This document shows positions 1-5,140 of a stretch of DNA of 5,140 nt, in pieces. The first letter of the stretch is position 1, and the number at the start of each line of letters is the position of its first letter. The notes under the pieces are model-generated. The model did not search any database. It was not told where the DNA came from and was given only the letters and a program-made list of their open reading frames with translations. The position numbers and the translations under genes are program-made. Source of the DNA: Deltaproteobacteria bacterium (GTDB taxonomy: Bacteria > Myxococcota > XYA12-FULL-58-9 > JAUUZB01); assembly GCA_030590185.1 (NCBI GenBank), contig JAUUZB010000413.1, forward strand, positions 1 to 5,140. Direction: 5' to 3'.

Positions 1-2
1 CG

Positions 3-692
3 GCGCCCCCTGGGGCGGAGCCGACCGAGGGGGAGCAATCAAACGACACAAACGACACAAACGAGACGACCACCGACACCGACGACGGCTCCGACTCGCT
101 CTTCTCCGCGCTCTCCGGTCTCGACGGTGGTGACGCCAGCGAAGCGCCCGGGGCCACCACCGCGGCCGAGCCTCCGTCGCTCAGTGCTGCCCTGGCCAAG
201 GCTCGACGCCACGGCATCAGCTGGGATCTTCAGCTCGAGGTCGGCGCTACGGTCGCCGCCACCTTCTGGGATTGGAAGAACGTCGCCATCGACGACTGGA
301 GCTTCATCTCCAACCCCGGATTTCCCGCCTTCTTTCGCGCCCGCACCGGCCTGTTGGTCCTCGAGGAGCCCTGGTACCTCGGCATCGGCCCAACCGTGAG
401 CTACGGCGGCGTGGGCGAATGGGCGGTGGGCGCTCAAGTCGAGCTGACGAGCATCTGGGCGGGGGCCTGGGGCCAGGCGGAGATGGCCTGGGATATCGAG
501 AAGAACAGCCTGGTCGCGTCGATCGCGGGTGGCTACCAATTGATCGGCGTGGAGATCAAAGCCGGTAACGGCGGGCGTGACGTGGCGGTGATCGTCAAGG
601 TGCGCGCCCCCATCGGGTTGATCGTGTTCGTGCGTGGGTTCTTGGATCGTCAACCACAGGTTGGCACCGCCGATGATTCGCCCCCCGGGTGA
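3..692 (+). CDS. Hypothetical protein, probable beta-barrel/outer-membrane type, 5'-truncated
   Basis: This frame is open from the window edge to a TGA at 690-692 (229 residues visible) and shows the G/C-rich third positions expected of coding DNA in this genome. The start lies off the window. Residues 1-60 are low complexity, rich in Asp, Thr, Asn, Glu and Ser, with a short NDTNDTNET repeat, and look like a disordered linker. From about residue 72 to 212 the protein becomes rich in short alternating hydrophobic/polar strands with many Gly, Trp, Tyr and Phe (for example SWDLQLEVGATVAATF, then YLGIGPTVSYGG, and finally VAVIVKVRAPIGLIVFV). This pattern is typical of a membrane beta-barrel or a beta-sandwich. 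No helical membrane segment is obvious, and any signal peptide would be upstream of the window. The last nine residues are polar and do not end in the aromatic residue common in outer-membrane barrels, which weakens that reading. I do not recognise the family. It ends 15 bp before the radical SAM gene and may be co-transcribed with it. Confidence 0.75.
   Translation, partial: APPGAEPTEGEQSNDTNDTNETTTDTDDGSDSLFSALSGLDGGDASEAPGATTAAEPPSLSAALAKARRHGISWDLQLEVGATVAATFWDWKNVAIDDWSFISNPGFPAFFRARTGLLVLEEPWYLGIGPTVSYGGVGEWAVGAQVELTSIWAGAWGQAEMAWDIEKNSLVASIAGGYQLIGVEIKAGNGGRDVAVIVKVRAPIGLIVFVRGFLDRQPQVGTADDSPPG
42..68 (+). repeat. Short 9-bp tandem repeat inside the first gene
   Basis: The unit AACGACACA occurs twice exactly at 42-50 and 51-59, followed by a degenerate third copy (AACGAGACG) at 60-68. 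Nine bases keep the reading frame, so the repeat encodes Asn-Asp-Thr, Asn-Asp-Thr, Asn-Glu-Thr within an acidic linker. It is locally A-rich in an otherwise GC-rich window, as is common for slippage-prone, weakly constrained linkers. Confidence 0.8.
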
Positions 693-707
693 CGAACCCC
701 GACCGCT

Positions 708-3509
708 GTGCTAGTGGAGGCTCCTTTTCGAGACCTCCGAATTTCCGTGATTGATCGCACCCCCATCGCCGAGCAAACAGTCCAACGCCTGTTGGCCAGC
801 GCGGCCAAGCCGGCGCGCTACACCGGGGGTGAGGTCCACAGCGTGGTCGAGCCCGGGCCGGTGCGTTGCCGGCTGGCGCTCTGTTTCCCCGACGTTTACG
901 AGGTCGCCGAGAGTCACATAGGGCTCAAGATCCTCTACGACATCGTCAACCGCGCCGACGGTTTTGCCGCCGAGCGCTGCTACGCCTTCTGGCCCGACCT
1001 GGAAGAACGGGCGCGGGCGGCGGGGGTTCCGATCTGGTCCCTGGAGACCTACCGCCCCCTCGGCGCCTTTGATCTGGTCGGCTTCACCCTTCAGTACGAG
1101 CTCACCTACGCCACCATGCTCGCCATGCTCGACCACGGCGGCATCACCCTGCGCGCCGTTGAGCGCGCGCCGGAGGAGCCCTTTGTGATCGCAGGTGGCG
1201 CCGGGGCCTACAACCCCGAGCCGATCGCCGATTTTATGGACGCGGTGCTGGTCGGGGATGGTGAGGTGGTGATCCTCGACATCCTCGAGGCGGTCGCCGC
1301 GGGCCGGGAGCGGGGGGCGAGCCGCGCGGCCATCCTGCACGATCTCGGCGCCCTGCCTGGGGTCTACGTGCCCTCCCATTACGAACTCACCTATGACGGT
1401 CTGCGCGTCACCGGCATCCGGGCGTTGCCGGGAACGCCCAAGGCGGAGGTGGTCTCGCGCCACGGCACGCCGCGGATCACGCGGGCCCTGGTACCCGACA
1501 TCGACCGGGCACCCTACCCGTCGACCTTCATCATCCCGAACGCCTCGCCGGTGCACGAGCGCGCCACGGTGGAGATCCAGCGCGGTTGCACGCGCTCCTG
1601 TCGCTTCTGCCAGGCCGGCATGACCAACCGACCGACGCGACAGCGATCGCCGGGGCGGGTGCTCGGGCTCGTGGACCGCTTGCTGGCCAGCACCGGCTGC
1701 GACGAGGTCGGGTTGCTCTCCCTATCGGCCGGGGATTACGGCCCCCTCGACGAGCTCCTGGTCGAGTTCTTTCGCAGCCACGACGGCGATCAGGTCAACG
1801 TCGCCTTGCCCTCCCTGCGCACCGAGACCATGACCGCGGAGCTGGCCGAGCAGATCGCCACGGTTCGCAAATCCGGGTTCACCCTGGCGCCCGAGGCCGG
1901 CTCCGAGCGCCTGCGCGCTGTGATCAACAAGACCAGCAGCGACGAGGATCTGCTCAACGCCGTGCGTTCCGCCACCCAGGCCGGGTGGCGCCTGCTGAAG
2001 CTCTATTTCATGATCGGGCTGCCGACCGAGACCGAGGCGGACATCGACGCCATCGTTGATCTGACCGTCCGGGCGCGGGCCGCGGGCCGTCGGGAACGCT
2101 CGGATCTAAAGCTCACGGTGAGCGTCTCGACCTTCGTGCCCAAGCCCCACACGCCCTTTCAGTGGGCCGCGCAGCTCGACGCCGAGGGGGCGCGGGCGGT
2201 GCAGGAACACCTGCGGGACGAGCTTCGGGCGCGCAAGATCACCCTGCGTTACCACGCCGTCGAGCAGTCCTTTCTCGAAGGGGTGCTGTGTCGCGGGGAC
2301 CGCCGGCTCGCCCCGGCGATCGAGGCAGCGATGCGGGCCGGTTGTCGGTTCGACGCCTGGACCGAGCGCCACGATCCCCTCGCCTGGCAACGGGCCCTCG
2401 CGGACGCCCTCGCCCCCCATGGCTTGACCGCGGCTGACTATCTGGGTGAGCGATCCGAGGATCACGGTTTGCCGTGGGATCACCTCGACACCGGCGTCCT
2501 GAAGAAGTTCCTACGGCGGGATCTGGCCCGCGCTCGTGCCGGGGAGATGATCGAGGACTGCGCCTCCACCGACCGCTGTTATGCCTGCGGCGGCTGTGAC
2601 ATCGCCGACCCCTACGGCGATCGCCGGGAGCGGAGTCGCGAGGGGGCCTTGGTTCGGCCGCGGTTGTTCGAGGCCGGAGATCTAGAGCCCACGCCCGCCG
2701 GTGCCCGTCCGCCGCCGTTGACCTCGAACCAGGAGGAGCGCTCGCGGCTGCGTTTCCGCTTTGCCAAACGCGGCCGGGCGCTTCACCTCTCCCACCTCGG
2801 CAGCAAGGATATCATCCTGCGGGCGGTGCGGTTGGCCGGGATGCCGGTGGTCTACAGCCAGGGTTACACGCCGCGGCCGAAGATCGGCTTCTCCCCGGCC
2901 TGTCCGACCGGCATCGTCTCCGAGGCGGAGTTTTTCGAGGTGATCTGTCATGGCCTGGATGTGGCGGCCGAGCCCTGGATCGAGCAGGTGGGTCGTTTTC
3001 TTCCGGCTGGCCTGTCCATTCTCGAAGCAGAGGCCGTTGAGCTCAAGGGGCGGCCGGTGGATGATTTGATCGCGACCATGAGTTACGTGGTGGCCAGGCC
3101 CGCGACGGTGAGTCCGGCGGACTTAACGTCGGCGGTGGAGACGTTTGGCGCGCGACAATCGTGGTGGGTGCGGGTGGTGCGCAAGCGGGTGTCGCGGGTG
3201 CTCGATGCCCGGGCGCAGATCATCGACGTCGAGGTCATCGAGGACGCCCTGCGTTTCACCATCGTCATGGCCGAGCACGGCACGCTCAAGGTGCGCGAGG
3301 CGGTGGGGGCGGTGCTCGGCGTGGAGCACGCTAATGATCTCGACATCCGCAAGACCGGCGTTCGGATTGCCAAGGAGGGCGAGGAGCGCATAAACGTAGA
3401 ACCCGTGATAGGAGATGACGCCCGCGAGGTCGTGGATCTGAGTCGGCTCGGTGAACACCCGAGTCGATCGTTCCTGAGCCGCGTGGCGCGCCCGGCCCAT
3501 GCCCACTGA
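708..3509 (+). CDS. Fused B12-binding-like radical SAM protein (TIGR03960 type) with C-terminal DUF2344/TIGR03936 domain
   Basis: The protein has 933 residues. Residues ~25-250 match the N-terminal cobalamin-binding-like region of TIGR03960 proteins: KPARYTGGE near the start, then FPDVYEVAESHIGLKILYDI and LVGFTLQYELTYATML, then IAGGAGAYNPEPIADF and GDGE. The radical SAM core follows, with the 4Fe-4S motif C294-x3-C298-x2-C301 (CTRSCRFC), EAGSER at 396-401 and the strand/loop IGLPTE at 436-441. Such cores cleave S-adenosylmethionine to a 5'-deoxyadenosyl radical. A second cysteine cluster (C618, C624, C627, C630) ends this half. After a Pro-rich linker (~660-675), residues ~678-887 form a DUF2344 domain (RLRFRFAKRGRALHLSHLG, VVYSQGYTPRPKIGFSPA, ending KTGVRI), followed by a 46-residue tail. 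In many bacteria the two halves are separate adjacent genes, often near ribonuclease G/E and ribosomal protein genes. Here they are fused and no such neighbours are visible. Substrate and reaction are, to my knowledge, unestablished. The start is uncertain: GTG 708, 714 and 747 and TTG 792 are all possible, and none has a good Shine-Dalgarno sequence. All lie before the conserved domain. Confidence 0.93.
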   Translation: MLVEAPFRDLRISVIDRTPIAEQTVQRLLASAAKPARYTGGEVHSVVEPGPVRCRLALCFPDVYEVAESHIGLKILYDIVNRADGFAAERCYAFWPDLEERARAAGVPIWSLETYRPLGAFDLVGFTLQYELTYATMLAMLDHGGITLRAVERAPEEPFVIAGGAGAYNPEPIADFMDAVLVGDGEVVILDILEAVAAGRERGASRAAILHDLGALPGVYVPSHYELTYDGLRVTGIRALPGTPKAEVVSRHGTPRITRALVPDIDRAPYPSTFIIPNASPVHERATVEIQRGCTRSCRFCQAGMTNRPTRQRSPGRVLGLVDRLLASTGCDEVGLLSLSAGDYGPLDELLVEFFRSHDGDQVNVALPSLRTETMTAELAEQIATVRKSGFTLAPEAGSERLRAVINKTSSDEDLLNAVRSATQAGWRLLKLYFMIGLPTETEADIDAIVDLTVRARAAGRRERSDLKLTVSVSTFVPKPHTPFQWAAQLDAEGARAVQEHLRDELRARKITLRYHAVEQSFLEGVLCRGDRRLAPAIEAAMRAGCRFDAWTERHDPLAWQRALADALAPHGLTAADYLGERSEDHGLPWDHLDTGVLKKFLRRDLARARAGEMIEDCASTDRCYACGGCDIADPYGDRRERSREGALVRPRLFEAGDLEPTPAGARPPPLTSNQEERSRLRFRFAKRGRALHLSHLGSKDIILRAVRLAGMPVVYSQGYTPRPKIGFSPACPTGIVSEAEFFEVICHGLDVAAEPWIEQVGRFLPAGLSILEAEAVELKGRPVDDLIATMSYVVARPATVSPADLTSAVETFGARQSWWVRVVRKRVSRVLDARAQIIDVEVIEDALRFTIVMAEHGTLKVREAVGAVLGVEHANDLDIRKTGVRIAKEGEERINVEPVIGDDAREVVDLSRLGEHPSRSFLSRVARPAHAH

Positions 3510-4737
3510 CGTGAAACGTTCCAGCCGCAAGCGACCGATCACCGGGCGCAAGGATCCGGTCTCGACCATGGCCGAGCCGCTGTCCATCGCCATGATCGCC
3601 CCATGCCCGTTTCCCACCGGCCAGGGGACCCAGGTCTTGATTCGGCACCTGGCCACCACCCTCGCCAAGGCCGGGCACGAGGTCCACCTGATCACCTACG
3701 GGTATGGCGAGTACGATGATGATTTTGAGTTCCACCTGCACCGCGCGGCCAAGGTGCAGGCTGGCTTGCGCAGCGGCCCGAGTCTGCTCAAGCCGGCCGC
3801 TGATGCGGCCCTGTTGCTCACCGCCAGCCGCGTGATCAAGGCGCACGGCTGTAGCCTGATGCACGTCCACAACGTCGAGGGGCTCGGCCTCGGGGCGTTG
3901 CTCAAGCTCCAAACCTCGCTGCCGATGGTCTACCACGCCCACAACGCCATGGGGCCGGAGCTGCCTACCTACTTCTCGGCGCAGGTCGCCCAGGCCTTCG
4001 CGTCGATGCTGGGGGAGGTCTTTGATCGCACCCTGCCGCGTACCGCCGACGCGGTGATCACCTTCAACGCAGACCACAAATCCCTGCACGAGATGTACGG
4101 CGTGGATGAGCGGCGGCTGTTCGTGATCCCGCCCGGCATTGATCACACCGAGATCGCCGAGGTCGAGGAGCACCACGTGGAGGCGGCACGGGAGCGCTTT
4201 GGCCCCGGACCCTGGTTGCTCTACGCCGGCAACCCTGACGGCTACCAAAACCTGGCCCTCCTGTGGAACGCCTTCGCCAAGGTGCGTGAGCAGCGTCCGG
4301 ACGCCAAGCTGCTGGTGGTGAGCAGTCATCAGCCGAGCGCCTTTGACGAGCCGCTCAAGCAGGCGCCCTCCCGGGAGGGGATCGTGGTCCACCAGTTTTC
4401 GGATCTCAACGAGCTGCGCGCCGTCTTTGCTATCGCCGACATTGGACTCAGCCCGCGATCATTGTGGATCGGCACGCCGATCAAGATCCTCAACTACCTG
4501 GCCGTCGGTCTACCCACCGTGGTGGTCCGCACCGGCGCGCGGCATCTGGTCTCGAGTGACAACGCCATGGTCGTGGATGAGGATCCGGAGGAGTTTGCCG
4601 CGGCGTGCCTCGAGCTGCTCAACAACCCCGGGGATTGGCGCGCCAAGCATCGCCGCACCCTCGAGCAGTTCAGGATCGAGAATCACGTCGAGCTCTACGA
4701 GAACGTCTATCGTCAGGTGCTCGGCGTCACGGCATAG
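3499..4737 (+). CDS. GT-B glycosyltransferase, family 4-like (glycosyl transferase group 1)
   Basis: The predicted enzyme moves a sugar from an activated donor, probably a nucleotide sugar, to an acceptor in surface polysaccharide, lipopolysaccharide or glycolipid synthesis. Donor and acceptor cannot be read from the sequence. It has 412 residues, normal for the family, and no signal peptide or clear membrane segment, so it is probably cytoplasmic or membrane-peripheral. The N-terminal Rossmann domain starts with IAMIAPCPFPTGQGTQ (Gly-rich loop G41-Q-G43-T), then RHLATTLAKAGHEVHLITY, HVHNVEG (122-128) and YHAHNAMGPE (145-154). ADAVITFNADHKSLHEMYGV and VIPPGID (209-215) mark the inter-domain region. 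The C-terminal donor domain has LLYAGNPDGYQNLALLWNAF (from 240) and TPIKILNYLAVGLPTVV (from 326). The canonical EX7E motif and the usual donor-contacting Arg/Lys pair are replaced (N332; N245 and the YQN segment), as in a GT4 subgroup carrying GN-x3-YQ and PIKLLNYM. The reading frame overlaps the radical SAM gene by 11 bp, suggesting translational coupling. ATG 3568 is an alternative start (389 residues), because residues 1-23 are a basic, non-conserved-looking extension and the fold begins just after residue 24. Confidence 0.9.
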   Translation: MPTDVKRSSRKRPITGRKDPVSTMAEPLSIAMIAPCPFPTGQGTQVLIRHLATTLAKAGHEVHLITYGYGEYDDDFEFHLHRAAKVQAGLRSGPSLLKPAADAALLLTASRVIKAHGCSLMHVHNVEGLGLGALLKLQTSLPMVYHAHNAMGPELPTYFSAQVAQAFASMLGEVFDRTLPRTADAVITFNADHKSLHEMYGVDERRLFVIPPGIDHTEIAEVEEHHVEAARERFGPGPWLLYAGNPDGYQNLALLWNAFAKVREQRPDAKLLVVSSHQPSAFDEPLKQAPSREGIVVHQFSDLNELRAVFAIADIGLSPRSLWIGTPIKILNYLAVGLPTVVVRTGARHLVSSDNAMVVDEDPEEFAAACLELLNNPGDWRAKHRRTLEQFRIENHVELYENVYRQVLGVTA

Positions 4738-5140
4738 GTTCATTCGGTAGGACCGTCCCCTTACGTGCCGCCTCGGCCATGATTTGGCGGGAGGGCTCCC
4801 GCCCGGTCCAGATGCGGCAACAGGCTACGCCTTGGGCTACGAGCATGCGCCAGCCCGCGATGCCGCGCAGGCCGTGGGTCGCCGCGTCCTCTAGGAACGG
4901 GGTGCGGCGGGGGACGGTTACCATCTCGAAGGCGATCAGGTCAGCACCGGCGACGGCCCAGGGTAGGTCGTGGCGGCTTTTGTCGCGGCCGACGGGGGTG
5001 GCCTGGACCACGACCCGGAGGCGGCCGAATAGATCGGCGAGGCCATCGCGGTCGTCGAGGGCCCACGCCCGGTCCGGGTTCGCCGCCGTCGCGGGCAGCA
5101 GGGTCAGGACTTCACGGGCCGCTTCGGGGCGTCGCGCTGC
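4727..5140 (-). CDS. aroE: Shikimate dehydrogenase family protein (AroE-like), C-terminal part
   Basis: The minus-strand frame is open from the right edge (5140) to a TGA whose complement is at 4727-4729. It gives 137 residues, about half of the usual 270-290, and the N-terminal half with the catalytic Lys/Asp lies outside the window. Shikimate dehydrogenase reduces 3-dehydroshikimate to shikimate with NADPH in aromatic amino acid synthesis. Visible signatures, in partial-protein numbering, are: AARRPEAARE at 1-10, where R3 fits the Arg that binds the NADP 2'-phosphate; VVVQATPVGR (43-52), matching the NATSxGM segment; ADLIAFEMVTVPRRTPFL (66-83), matching the D-x-VYNPxxTPLL segment; and GWRMLVAQGVACCRIWTGREP (from 96), matching the C-terminal GxxMLVxQAxxxFxxWTG helix, with the substrate-contacting Gln at 103. 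The variant residues (Q for N, T75 for the usual Tyr, WR for LG) leave room for a quinate/shikimate dehydrogenase paralogue. A fusion to type I dehydroquinase upstream is also possible. It overlaps the glycosyltransferase end by 11 bp, tail to tail. Confidence 0.85.
   Translation of the reverse strand, partial: AARRPEAAREVLTLLPATAANPDRAWALDDRDGLADLFGRLRVVVQATPVGRDKSRHDLPWAVAGADLIAFEMVTVPRRTPFLEDAATHGLRGIAGWRMLVAQGVACCRIWTGREPSRQIMAEAARKGTVLPNEPMP

Noticed and set aside
39..653. Long open frame on the minus strand opposite the first gene (204 codons)
   Set aside because: It lies entirely antisense to the first gene's frame, which has the expected G/C-rich third positions. The predicted protein is a His/Gly/Arg/Asp-rich mixture without recognisable motifs, as expected from antisense of GC-rich coding DNA.
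687..699. Possible small hairpin (GGGT/ACCC) between the first gene and the radical SAM gene
   Set aside because: There are only four base pairs and no T-tract, and it overlaps the stop codon. It is not convincing as a terminator.
716..720. GGAGG as a ribosome-binding site
   Set aside because: No in-frame start codon lies 5-12 bases downstream. The nearest one downstream, GTG 747, is 26 bases away.
711..1556. Minus-strand open frame opposite the radical SAM N-terminus (281 codons)
   Set aside because: The plus strand here encodes conserved TIGR03960 motifs, and the antisense product is low in motif content and rich in Gly, Arg and Asp.
3331..4392. Long minus-strand open frame opposite the glycosyltransferase (353 codons)
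   Set aside because: It spans two well-supported plus-strand genes, and its product shows no family motifs. GC-rich genes often leave long open antisense frames.
708..4737. A new defence or RiPP-type system built from the radical SAM protein and glycosyltransferase
   Set aside because: No precursor peptide, leader, transporter or other system partner was seen. The radical SAM protein belongs to a widespread conserved family rather than to the SPASM/RiPP maturase type.
4745..4755. Possible hairpin CGGT-AGG-ACCG just after the glycosyltransferase stop
   Set aside because: It has a four-base stem and a three-base loop with no following T run, and it lies inside the AroE-like coding sequence. 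It is likely chance.

Overview
The window is very GC-rich with strong G/C preference at third codon positions, so it comes from a high-GC bacterium. A probable outer-membrane beta-barrel protein at the left edge points to a Gram-negative. The fused radical SAM/DUF2344 protein and the overall style are compatible with a deltaproteobacterial or Myxococcota-like genome. That placement is an inference from style, not from a diagnostic marker.

Layout: the window is almost fully coding, with four genes and practically no intergenic DNA. (1) Positions 3-692 (+) are the 3' part of a gene cut by the left edge. It encodes an acidic, low-complexity N-terminal stretch with a 9-bp tandem repeat, followed by a beta-strand-rich, barrel-like domain of unknown function. 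(2) Positions 708-3509 (+) encode a 933-residue fusion of a B12-binding-like/radical SAM protein (TIGR03960 type) with a C-terminal DUF2344/TIGR03936 'radical SAM-linked' domain. It is a widespread family whose reaction is, to my knowledge, not established. (3) Positions 3499-4737 (+) encode a GT-B fold, family-4-like glycosyltransferase whose reading frame overlaps the end of the radical SAM gene by 11 bp. (4) Positions 4727-5140 (-) are the C-terminal half of a shikimate dehydrogenase-like protein. It is cut by the right edge and overlaps the glycosyltransferase tail-to-tail by 11 bp.

The three plus-strand genes are packed like an operon, with a 15-bp gap and then an 11-bp overlap, but they do not form an obvious pathway. 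The radical SAM fusion is probably a housekeeping-type protein, the glycosyltransferase probably acts in cell-surface glycan synthesis, and AroE belongs to the aromatic amino acid (shikimate) pathway. No RNA genes, mobile elements, CRISPR arrays or convincing promoters or terminators were seen. I found no strong case for a new multi-gene system. The most interesting object is the radical SAM fusion, with a second C-terminal cysteine cluster and a C-terminal tail beyond the DUF2344 domain.
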